From Cliona cf. orientalis (taxonomy: Eukaryota > Porifera > Demospongiae > Clionaida > Clionaidae), in NCBI GenBank assembly GCA_963930775.1, contig OZ005694.1, positions 3,782,001-3,846,000 on the forward strand: a DNA stretch of 64,000 nucleotides. Reading direction: 5' to 3'. The number at the start of each line of letters is the position of its first letter. The stretch's first letter is position 1. Below, in pieces: positions 47,901-58,200 of this stretch. The position numbers were made by a program, and so were the translations under genes. Under the pieces are notes generated by a model. It did not search any database and was not told the DNA's origin. It saw only the letters and a program-made list of their open reading frames with translations.

Positions 47901-50900
47901 TATTATCAGCGGGTGGATTGATCTGTACTAAGCGAGCAATGCATAACAAATCTTACCAACAACAACAGTGGTCATACACAGGTCTTCTTTAGACATGTTC
48001 TTAGCTGGAGGGCATCAACCCTACTACTCGACATCGGCTACCACTTCTAGGCTACATGTAGGACCTGGTGCACATGCACGAGGCATGATGTATGTTCAGA
48101 AGAAATTGCCTATTTTTGTTTTACAACTCCGTCAAGATCTTTCTAAGTGATTTCTTTCGAGCTCTCCAGCCATTTTGTTAATGTTTCTCATAGTAATTGA
48201 TGGGGTGAGAACCAATATTTTCACTCTCAATAATATTATTTCTTATGGGGCTGAACTTCCAGGAAGTCGCCCGGATTATACCAATCATTTGCTACTTTCC
48301 ATGTTGAAATCACACATTTTATAAAGTCAGTGATCCCATAGACATATCACTGGATTCTTTGTTACATGCAAGTATATCAGTTAGTTCTTGGATTCGTGAA
48401 AATGAATCACTGCAGATACTAGCATCAGGCTGATGATAGCTCAGTAACAACCCCTTGGTGGCCTTTTGCTTTTGCTATCTCAAACATATTAATTTTAACA
48501 AGCTGGCCATTTAATCCAGTGGAATATGGGCATAGCTGCTTTACAATATCCACATGCACCTTAAAGGATGCTAATATCAGAGCTGTTAAACCATATACAA
48601 TGTATATTAGCTTTGTTCACAACGATCCTTTATGTTGGTTTCATCATCCGATTTAGCTGCATCAAGGAGGAGTGTTACAGTACCACTATGATCAGTGTGA
48701 CTGGCATACATTAGGGCTGTATATCCCAACGCATTTGTGGTACTGATTTAGCCTTTTTTAAGCAAAGCTGGACACTTTTCAAGCAACCATTAAAGAAGAA
48801 TTTCTGACTACTTCTTATTTGTCTATTTTGGGTCCATGCTTGAGTTGCAATTAACAAGTTCCTGTTCATGATATACAACTTCAAACATGTAGTTTAGAAT
48901 GTCTTGACCATGATCTCAATAACTGGTTTGAAACATTTGGCCATATCCCCAGCAGCTACATGTATATAGCTGCATATAGTTGTAATGGTACGTAGTCTAC
49001 ATTTGATGCCTCGATTGCAGAGATGAAGTTGGAGTGTGAGACCCTGGATAGTTACTAACAAGTCTGGATGCTTTAATCGCAGAGATGAACTTGACAGTAA
49101 ATATAGTAGATTGGTTGTGACGTGTGCATGGAACAATGAATATATAGTATCAATACCATCCGTATTTCGCTATATACCCTACGTCACCCCAGAAAACTTG
49201 TGAAGTTACAATGGCGGCACTTGTAACGTGGAACCTTTCAAGTATTCACTGGATATATATGGTGTAAGTCAATCTGTACTTCAGCAAATTTTCAGGTCTC
49301 TAACAAGCTCCTTTGAGGCCTATATCATTACGACATGGATTATCTCATAATTACATCACCAAGATCTCCTCTATGCTAGGTTCAAACTCTGGATCTTTCA
49401 TGCAAGCTACTTTTTGAAACACTCTTCATATGTAGCAATTTCATCATAGATTTCATCATAAATTTTTTTGTTGATTAGGACTTGGAATATAATGAAAACT
49501 TACACTACATCCCTCGTCCTCATGAGGTAGCCCTATCTCCAGCACAGTAGGCGGCCAAGAGGTGCAACCAAGATTTTGCGCATGCACAGTTTTTTAACGG
49601 TCAATGGGACGTCAGGGTGCAAGGTCTAAGTCTCAAATAGAATAGGGAAGCCCCCTCCCCAAGTGTACAAGTTTGCCAAAGAAAGTGAACTGAGAGAATC
49701 ACCATATCTCATCAATAGTCCATGATCTCCTCTATGCTAGATTCGAATTCTGGGTCTCAAAGAATCTTTCATGCAAGCTAAAGGTTTGAAACGGTCTTCA
49801 CTGCAATTTCATCGAAATTTCATCATGGATTTCATCATACATGTACATGTAGATTTCATCATAATTACCTTATAGGTAGGCTAGGCTAAATTTTTGTTGT
49901 TGATTGGGACTCATGCTAAGAAGACATGCTCCAGGACATGTACATGTAGATCTAGGCTGCGTAGATGGTTAGTGTACTTTCTGTACTGTCGCAAAAAAGG
50001 GCCCATGGGTGGTACACCTTGCATTGGATCTAGACTGGGGGATGGGCCGATATTCGATGTATTAGTGTCGCAGTTAGACGTGAAAGAGTGCCCAGGTAAA
50101 TTACCAACAGGGTCTTCATATTTGAATAGTAGCCATGGCTACTATTGACTTCAGCCTTACTCAAGCACAGTTACTAATTGAGAACTAGGGCAGCCGGTCA
50201 TTGGGCCGCCGTGTACTGTTGATGGTAGCCGTATTAAGTGGGCATGGTTACGGTTGCTAGCTGTGCGCGATCATTATTTTGTGCTAAAATGCGGCATAAG
50301 GCTAACTAGGCTGAATTCTACGGCTGTTTCACAGGTTACTTATTGATCTTCCTTGACTAGTTGAAGTTCAATCCTCATAAACCAATGATTTGAGCTGCGT
50401 TATTCCAGAGCAGCTACACATGGGCACATATTTGAGTAAGCAGTAGACCTCGGCAGGAAATTGAGCCCAATGTGGGGGGTGGGCCGATACACCATTGTAG
50501 GACCTCTTTTGCGAGGGTATATACAGTATTACCAAGCATGATCAGGAAGAATGTATGCGAGATATTTATATAATGTATTTTATAGGTGTGTTTTAAAACC
50601 CATGCCTATGGTATTTCAGTTTCTGAGGTCAAGGAAGTTTCAAGGAAAAATATTGATCACAAGTGGAGTTATGGACATTTTTGTACACTCCAGTAGATAC
50701 ATTTCTTTTTGGATAACGGGCGTTTTTAATCAAATTCTGTATTAAGTACATGTACATAATATTATATTTTGAGCCAAATTTCTCATGCCTGTGAAACATT
50801 TCCTCCTTGAAACTCTTAATTTAGCTCTTCCTAGTCTACCAAGCTAGACTCCTTTTCCCCTGACGACTGTTTATCCACTCTAGCCACACACAAAAAAGGG

Positions 50901-53607
50901 TCTAGCAATGGTCAGGTTGTCTGGCCAATCAGATTCAGTTTTTGAAATTCATGCAAGCAATTTATGCGTGGGTGTAGAGTAACATTTGGTAAAAATAGGC
51001 ACTAGACTATGCCTACTATGCTTTTATTTTTACTTTCAAACATAGTAACATCAGACTGGGCCATCTGCTGCTGTTTTCTTGTTTTTGAGCCAAGTGTGCA
51101 CTCATAATGCTTCACCAAATGAATTGCATTCCAACACTGACCTTTGTTGGACCCCTTTTTCGCATGTGGATAGAGTGGATATAGGTTGTCGGGCGAAAAA
51201 GGGTCCAACTTGATAGACTAAGCTCTTCCTAGTATCATTAATTGCAGCCAATTATGTGTTGGTAAGTAGTTAAATCTTATTATTGCTTTCCATAGTCTAT
51301 ACAAGGAGTGAGTGAGCAAAGCGAGCTCACTCCTAATGCTTCACTAGAACTGTTTTCACTCGACGACCGTTACTTACTCTATCTGAGTAAAGGTTGTCAG
51401 GCAAAAAGGTTGATTGATTATGGATGCACGTGTACATGCACATCCTAGATGATCATGTGACTTCAATTTAATTTTGCCCCGCCATCCTTTTGAAGTAGCA
51501 TACTTTAGTCGCTACTGGGGCCATTGCCTACTGTGTTGGTGGGCTCTCTGTTGTAATATTCCAAGTTCAGCGGTACCAAGAAAGAAAATGTTTTAGCTCA
51601 GATCCTTTGGCTTCCAGTCACCTCCCGCTCATATGTACGCATGATGAACAGACAAAAAATGCATGAACACCTCGTGTAGCTGGCAGTGGCGGATCCAGGA
51701 TTTCTAGAAGGGGGGTTCTAATATACTGTTGCGCGCATAGCGCGCGCGAATTTTTAGAAGCCACGCCCACTTTCGATCGTTTTTGAGACAATCTACCAGC
51801 TCTACCAGTCCAATCGATCTATTTTTTAACGAATTTCTTCTAAAGTATTCTAAGGTGAGCCACAGCAGCAGTTTTCTTAGTTCTGTAGCCAGAAAGGGGG
51901 GTTCCACTTACCTATCATCAGTATACTTCTTAGTGCTAGGTGTAGCCAAGGGGGGGTTCCTGTGCACCCCTGGATCCCCCTCTGGATCCGCCACTGGCTG
52001 GCCAAGGTTGAAATTCAGCAGTGAGTATTTTGATAAAATTTAATAATGAGATTGTTTTAATGTTAGCTAATGTATTCCTACTGATTATCACTTCTTGTGT
52101 CTAATAATATTATAGTCCAAACTGTTTAGTGGCAACGATAGTATTGCCGTAGTGTCCGGGTAAGCACCCAACATAACTCGCGATTTTGGCCTGCATGGGC
52201 ACTTACCCAGGATCAAAATTCCATACATTTGTATAGAAGCTGCTACATTTACCCCTTAAAATGGGGTACATGGACGCTTACCAGGGAGTGGGCACTTTCC
52301 CGGGACAGTACGGTATGAGTAGAATTGTTTTTATATTATTATCTGTTTTTGATAGCTGACATGAAGGAACCTGATGATGATGCCTCAACTACTGACTCCG
52401 CATTTGGAAGTTGTAGTGTTGTTACTGGATCAACATTCATTGGAACTCTTCATAGCCAGAAGTATCAGGAGGTGAGAAAGTTTGTAGTATGCCTAGAAGT
52501 TGCCATTGCATGTAAAAGGTACTACCAAATCTACAATAGCTAATATGATAGGTAGCAAAAGTAATCCAGTATCATTGTTTACCAATGCAGAAAGAATCTT
52601 CAGCTAGAAAGTTAGATAGCCTTTATAAGAACATGGAACGTGAGTTTGATATGCGAGCTAAACTCCTCTCTCCTAACGAATCCAGTAAATCATTCCCACT
52701 TCATGAAGCTGCATATGGAGGAGAATTGGGAAAAGTTAAGATATATTTAGAAGAAAATCAACATAATCCATTGCAAATGGATGGTTATGGCAATACTGCG
52801 GTACACTATGCAGCAGCTGGTGGTAGTTTACTTACTCTAAAGTTCTTTGTTGAAGAGAGGCAGTGCAGTGCAGCTTGTTTAAGTATTAATGGACGAACGC
52901 CACTCCACTTTGCAGCAGAACACAAACACTTTGACGTGGTAAATTATCTGATTGCTGATCAGCAAATGGATCCGATGATTCAGGATAAACATGGTGTGAC
53001 TGTTCTTCATTCAGCCTGTGTTGGTGGTGATATTCAGATTATCCGTTATCTAATAAAGGAATTGACCAAGTATAGCCCCCTCCATGCTATTGTCAACGAA
53101 AGAGTCAAAGCAGGAAATGCTCCTATTCATTTTGCAGCTCTCTACGGCCATCTGAATGTAATAAAACTTTTTATTACTGAATTTATTTGTGACCCATGCA
53201 TTCTGGGTTGGTGGGATAGAACCCCTCTCCATGCTTCTGCTCAGGAAGGACATTTAGACGTTGTTAGGTATCTAGTAGATCAAGAAATGTGTGATGTATT
53301 ATGCTATGATAAGGATAGAGTTACCCCGCTTCACCTTGCTGCTGCTAAGGGACAATTGGACACTGTAAAATTTCTTGCAGAAAGGAATGGAAATCCGCTT
53401 GTTGTCAACATAGTTAATGATACTGCCCTTCATTGGGCTGCAGAATTTGGCCAGTTGGAGGTTATAAAGTTTTTTGTTGAGACTCTCGGTTGTTCAGCTG
53501 AACTCAAAGGGCATCTTAACATGACACCATTAGAAATAGCTGGTAGAAATAGTCATAGTCATGTTACTCAGTATTTGTGTCAACTGTGCCAGGAATTAGA
53601 TTTGTGA
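41917..53607 (+). CDS. Death-domain / ankyrin-repeat protein
   Basis: Exons 41917-41956, 42790-43071, 43122-43214, 45193-46000, 46141-46174, 52356-52471 and 52591-53607 give about 797 codons. Exon 2 encodes a Death domain (LRKVINELGSVVSKWFQIGI; LGIGESRLHQIEADHRT), residues 15-105. Exon 4 encodes a helical domain of about 270 residues (HVFECPSDIG, VSRLQLFVVKLRDIL, PGSLRLMFQLPA) that I associate with sponge Death-ankyrin proteins. The last exon has nine ankyrin repeats (TPLHFAAEHK, TALHWAAEFG and others). Such proteins are expected to be cytoplasmic death or innate-immune adaptors. The join 46000/46141 is off by one base: exon 5 reads best as EKEETATESSS, which flows into exon 6, but exon 4 ends one base short of that phase. 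The first exon (MNSEDRLGAHDNA) is supported only by phase and donor. The intron 46175-52355 is 6.2 kb of repeats. Confidence 0.8.
42075..42255. repeat. Dispersed repeat, inverted relative to 44275-44425
   Basis: Segments such as TTTTCTGACAAATGGCCCTG and TTCGCGCATTTAATTTTTAC are the reverse complement of sequence inside the 44202-44475 element (AGGGTCATTTGTCTGAAAAT; ACATTAAATGCGCGAA). Both lie in introns of the Death-ankyrin gene. Confidence 0.65.
43490..43715. repeat. Uninterrupted copy of the dispersed repeat at 25608-26120
   Basis: CGTGACGACCATTACCGACC, TTTCTCTGGCTGTTTAAT and ATGACACAAATAGCTAGTTG follow each other without the 241-bp insert seen at 25752-25992. A run of about 16 C lies just to the left (43441). 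Confidence 0.7.
44202..44475. mobile_element. 274-bp MITE with 29-bp TIRs
   Basis: TCTCGTGGACCAGACCACTC at 44202 continues to CCTCCACAG and is inverted at 44447-44475 with one mismatch. The interior carries the dispersed repeat also found inverted at 42075-42255. Non-coding. Confidence 0.82.
44604..45046. mobile_element. 443-bp MITE with TACCGTATG termini (TACCGT family 5)
   Basis: The left end TACCGTATGACGGATAATTT (then TGTGGGGTGCTAATTTTCAT) pairs with the right end (AAAATTAGCCCCCACGAAAA, then TTACCCACCATACGGTA). A second inverted pair lies inside (CCCTCGAAAATTAATGCC against AAAATTAATTTTGAGGG). Its core resembles the repeat at 23368-23770. It lies about 150 bases before exon 4 of the Death-ankyrin gene. 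Confidence 0.85.
46254..46343. repeat. 90-bp near-perfect hairpin, CCCAGGCCCTTT type
   Basis: TGGACTGACATAGCCTCGTA continues to CCCAGGCCCTTT and is mirrored exactly on the right, with only about 25 loop bases rich in CTCCTCCT. Related CCAGGCCCTTT words, often with GAGGAGGAG, occur at 61558, 61915, 62170 and 63225. Confidence 0.85.
46645..46990. repeat. Dispersed ~340-bp repeat, copy 2
   Basis: Second copy of the 40938-41270 repeat, same orientation: CTAGAGCTCTGTAGAGCACA, GTCGATAAACCACAGGCATA, AGATCTGGCGATTATTG. It lies in the long intron of the Death-ankyrin gene. Confidence 0.75.
48238..48760 (-). pseudogene. Antisense ankyrin-repeat pseudogene inside the Death-ankyrin intron
   Basis: Minus-strand translation gives two ankyrin repeats in different frames: NALGYTALMYASHTDHSG followed by TVTLLLDAAKSDD (about 48630-48755), then YGLTALILASFKVHVDIV followed by KQL (about 48545-48600), and FEIAKAKGHQGVVTEL (about 48435-48485). 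Further left, WKVANDWYNPGDFLEVQP (about 48250-48310) is another protein-like piece. Stops and frameshifts separate the pieces. The repeats are not a simple copy of the host gene's ankyrins, so it looks like a different ankyrin gene inserted or duplicated here and then lost. Confidence 0.68.
49355..49910. repeat. Degenerate direct duplication of a ~130-bp unit
   Basis: GATCTCCTCTATGCTAGGTT (49369) and GATCTCCTCTATGCTAGATT (49729) start similar stretches that continue through TTTCATGCAAGCTA, AATTTCATCATAGATTTCAT and a final TTGTTGATT-GGACT, spaced about 360 bases apart. Non-coding. Confidence 0.65.
49983..50528. mobile_element. Degraded copy of the TACCGT family 1 MITE
   Basis: The interior follows 14495-15022 closely: GGGGGATGGGCCGATATTCG, CAGCCTTACTCAAGCACAGT, GCAGTAGACCTCGGCAGGAA, and the right end CCTCTTTTGCGAGGGTAT. 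The termini have decayed (left GTACTGTCGCAAAAAAGGGC), so it is an older insertion than the copy in gene B. Confidence 0.82.
50832..51220. mobile_element. ~390-bp element with imperfect TIRs
   Basis: The left TAGTCTACCAAGCTAGACTC, then CTTTTCCCC and TTATCCACTCTAG, is an imperfect inverse of the right TAGAGTGGATATAGGTTGTC, then GCGAAAAAGGGTCC and TTGATAGACTA. Its subterminal AAAGGGTC word recurs in other TIR families of the window. A related fragment may lie at 51355-51400. Confidence 0.6.
51684..51996. mobile_element. 313-bp MITE with CAGTGGCGGATCC termini
   Basis: CAGTGGCGGATCCAG at 51684 is inverted at the right end (CTGGATCCGCCACTG, ending 51996). GCTGG occurs immediately outside both ends (51679-51683 and 51997-52001). 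CAGTGG-type ends are common in hAT-like elements, which make 8-bp duplications; here only five bases match, so the superfamily is open. Confidence 0.82.
52144..52315. mobile_element. 172-bp MITE, TACCGT family 2, copy 3
   Basis: Ends are GCCGTAGTGTCCGGGTAAGC and CGGGACAGTACGGTA. The interior matches 37705-37879. Its right end is 40 bases before the splice acceptor of exon 6 of the Death-ankyrin gene, so it may supply part of the polypyrimidine or branch region. Confidence 0.8.
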
Positions 53608-55289
53608 GATGTTTGTATAATCAGTAAGGCATAATCACAATTTGTACAACAGTGCAATGTTTTTTTGTGTACACTATTAGTTGTTTATAAGAGTGAGTCT
53701 ATGTCTGTGCTGCATATTATTGTGCATGTGCCGTCGACGACCATTACCTACATACTATGGCGCATGCATGCACATACACAGAGGCACATACATGCCATTC
53801 TGGGCAATAACATTGTGTATGCTCCCCAGGAGATTCTGGACTTCTTGGTGGTTCTGGAGGATAGATAATAATAATAATAGTGTGTTTATCTCATTGCCCA
53901 TTTAGGATTTCAGTGTGGGTATACCGGTGAAGCAATGTGTATCAATATTTACTATGATAATGTGATTGGGTATCCTAAAGTTTGTGCCACTGGGTCTGAT
54001 GACAGTGGACCACGCCTGTGCCAACTCCCCAGTTTAATTTGACTACAGCAACCAGTATCATGTGTATAGAATCAATATTTTAGTATGTCCACCCACATAA
54101 TTCATAGTATGGTTTCCTTTATAGGACAACCAGTGATGCAACTAATTATGTCAAGTGAGGTTCATCAACGACGTTGTATACAAACAGCCCTGTCCCTGAA
54201 CTGGCTTTTGTTTATTAACATGTCTATCGCTAATTGATGTTAATGGCATCAGTTGCATGCTATAAATTCCACTGATCCTCAAGTGTGACTTTTTTCATTC
54301 TGTTGCTATAATATTGTAGTCAGAAGAGGCAAAAACACAGTCAGCCATAACTTATAGTGTTCAGCTGCAATATCTATACTGCTTAATTGCCAGTCAGAGT
54401 TTATGCTTCACACTGTGTCACTCCAGAGATCATTTTTTTGTCCGTGGTCAAGAAGATCGACAAATTAAGAGTGAGTTAATCATTACATTAAATTTTGATA
54501 TCTGTATCTGTGTAGTGTATGCATGTGCATGGTGTACATTTTGTAAGTGTCCTGATTTTCGGGTGTCTGTACCTTTTGAGTAGATGTCTCATAATAATAG
54601 TACAGGGCTCTCTTGAGTGATTCCATATTATAATAAGATAGCTAATTATCATCAGGGACAATAATTGGTTGATATAACATGACCACAGACTTAGCTGCTG
54701 TATAGTGGCAATTGCCATGGTGTTGTAGTTGCCTTGCCTCCTGTCCATATTCCATACCTGTGATATATCGGTCACTAATCATGCATGGACCATTAGGGTT
54801 CATGGGGTTTATGGCTGCCACTATTATGATCTTGGGCTATACACACCCGTGCTGGTCAGTGATGCAGACAGACTTGATGCATGCCAATAGCGTAGCTCAA
54901 ATAAAGGAAGTGCATATGACGGAGTACTCAGTGCATGCAGTTAACATACTTTGCTATTGTAGTTTTTGTTCTGCCTGCCAGGGGTGTAGTCGAGCAAAAC
55001 CTGTTGCATTGCCAAGTGCTACAATCATACTGTAAATGTGAGAATTTTGGCACTTGCAAGGTAGCTATCAGTTGAGGGAAGTGCTCTGTTGTCAAGAAAC
55101 CATATATTAATGGCTTTGTAAATGCTTGTCACAGTGTGGCAGTAAGTTTAACAGTAATGTATACAGTGTATTATATTATTGTAACTTTACTGTCTGCTAT
55201 CTATAGCATAGTAGCTATTGAACTATTCAGTGAATTTATTCTCCAATATCTACAGGAACATAATAACACTGAAGTAAGTATCTCAGAAT
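53608..55289. other. Intergenic between Death-ankyrin gene and CABIT gene D
   Basis: No supported coding gene. A splice acceptor (CTCCAATATCTACAG, ending 55256) lies 33 bases before the ATG of CABIT gene D, so at least one non-coding leader exon lies upstream in this interval. Short ORFs here, such as 54712-55035, lack any recognisable feature. Confidence 0.4.
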
Positions 55290-58200
55290 ATGGCTACAGC
55301 TGGAGCCACCAGTCAACCAGGCAGTAATCTCCAGCCACAGCAGCGGAGCATCACTGCACAACACTTGTCTAGACCACGCAGTCCATCTTCACCACAAGTT
55401 CTCTCAAGACCATCCTTGTCAAGAAGGAAGGCATCCTCTCCTTCTCCTATCCCCAGCAATTCATATAATGGCAGTGAACTAAGGGTAGGTCAAATGAGCC
55501 CGTCTCCACCAAAGCAGCAGGTCATTCTGAGGAGTATAAGTTCAAGGCAGCAGTACACTTCTACTGGCAGTCTTGGAATGAAACCACGTCCCATCCACAG
55601 TATGTTCAGTGTAAGTCAGCCACAGTTGAGTCTCGAACAGTTGGATGTAAACCTCCGTTCTAGAAGTCATACAGTGAGTAGCCATGACCAAAGGAATCGG
55701 TGGAGTACAGGCCCTGGGGAGTGTCCAGATAGCAGCTTTAATAGTGGATCAATAGCAAAAAACTACGATCTCAGCCTCACAAAGCGCTCGGTGGAAGACT
55801 TGCGTCCATTGCCAGTACCAGTAGTAGCTCCCAAGGTTCCTCCAAGACGAGGCTCTCGCTTAACTACTGTCCCTGATCGAAGACACTCAGAGCAGATTGA
55901 TAAAAGGTGTCGTGAAACCCGATCATGTGAAGATATACTTGAAAGTGTGTCTACTGAAGAATTAAAGTTGGAAAAGGCTATACCAAATGGTGGAAGTGTC
56001 ACCTCTCAAGCTCCACTACAGGCTCAGCAACCTTATCCCACTCACAGTCCCTCACCACTTGGCAATGTGGTTTATCATGCTGACTTAGAATCACAAGTCC
56101 AGTCGAGTCAAGGGGAATACCATACAGCCATTTTCAAGGATTCCAACCATAGTAAGGAAATGTTTCAGGCAAACAGAGACCCCGTAGCTGTTTCTACGTC
56201 ACAGAGAAACCATGTATGTACTAGTAATGCTAGTGACTCTGAAGGTAATAGCAGCTACTCAAGAAATCCTCATTCAACTCAAAATCAGTGGACACAGCAA
56301 AAAGATGATCAAAGTGTTGGCAACTCTATGAATCTGTCGGTAAATACACACTATGCCATCCAGCAAGCACAAATGCGGGATCAAATTATTGAAGCAAATG
56401 TGAGTAAAGAGCATTACCAGAGAAGCCCTTCCGTGCCAACGCCACACTCCAGCCACACAGCGGAATTCATCAACCAAAGAAGTGTACCAGTGGACAGTGT
56501 TTATAATTATGGTCCAGACACAAGCGTGACTAGACAACACAGCTCATCTGCACCTCCAATTGATGAGATTAATGATGCAAATTTGAGCGTGACCCCCCAC
56601 ACGCCATGCTCTTCTCCCTCCCCCTCTCCACAGGTTTATAGAGAAGGTACTGAAACAACCATGATTAACATGCCACAGAACTATCAAGCTTTTCAGGACA
56701 ACAAATCAACAACTGCTCCCCACGTACCACATTATGCAATCCCTACCAACTCCCCCAGTAGGCACATGCAGGAGCAAGTACAACAACCAAACAATAATTC
56801 TGTTCAAAACACTACCGTGGTTCAGAGTACACATCACTCCTACGGGCATGAACTTAATCATGCATCAAACAGACAAATACTGACTCCTTCAAACAACAAC
56901 AACAGTACCTGTCACCTTTATCACAGCCAGCCACAAGACATGCACAGTGCTGTGCATACAAATGAAGCACAGCAAGGTGGTTCCACTAATTACTCACTCA
57001 CTCAGCCGGCAGACACTAAACCGTTGCAGTCACCACGGGCAACGGAGGTACAGTCTCACAGTGTATCAAAGAAAGCTCAAGCTTTTGCTCGGGCATTTAG
57101 CCAGTGGCAGTATAATGGTACAACTGCTACTACAAAGAAGGAGCAAGGATCCACAAAACCAAATAGTCATAGTGTGAAGCCACCAGTCAAACCAAAGCCT
57201 GCTGGATTAATGAAAGGTGGCACTTTGAGCGTTAAGCGGGACAAAACCAAATCGCAAAAATCACCTGAAAGTAATACCAAAAAGAAAAGTGGCCAAAAGT
57301 ATATCTTTAAGCAGTCACAGTCACGTACCCTTCTCTCACGAGGTCGAACAGCATCCCAAGTCGATCCGTTGACTGATGTTGGAATGGATTCTCAGTATAA
57401 TAATTATACTCCACTGAACCACTCCCAGCCCCATTCTGGATCAAGCAGTGACTCAACCCTAAGAGGAGAACTCAAGTTCACAGAGAGTCAGAAAGGCTTT
57501 TCAGCTTCAGGCCCTAGTCCCAATTCATATGACTATGGCTCTCAAATGACTCCCACTGGAGATGCTACACTCACACCTTCCTCGTCGCCTGAGCTCTATG
57601 GCCCTCAAGGATACACTCATGATTTACAGCAGCCTGGATCGGTACAAAGCATCAGAGGAGAATTCCCTCGTACGTTGCAGCAACCACAAGTTGATGAGCA
57701 TTCTAAGGTTAATAATGCACCTTCTCCAAATGTTCATTTGCAAACATATCATAAAGGAAACCAATCTGCTGCAAACAATGTCACGGCTGCAAGTTCACTC
57801 CAATCAGCAAATGATACCCATATGAAACCACCATCACCTCACCCTTGTGCCAGCAATAATTATTCTCATTTTCCTACTCCATCTAATGGTCATACATCAA
57901 CTGTTCTTTCAAGTGAGCTGATGCCTTCATCACAGTTAGCACCAATTGCTGAAGCAACCCTGGAGAGTGAGCAATCGATGTCTAGCTTGCTGGATGCCAC
58001 TGAATCAACTGAGAATGGTGTGGCAGATACGAATGTGAGAACATCAGCCAAGCCAATTAATGTCAGCCAGGTAGCCAGTGTAAACAGTAGTTCTGGCACT
58101 AATGAAATTGATGGAAAATCAAGTCCAACAGTTCAGAGATCAACCACTCTTCCATCATCTTATAAGCGACCAAAGCCATATCGATTTAACACACACAAGT

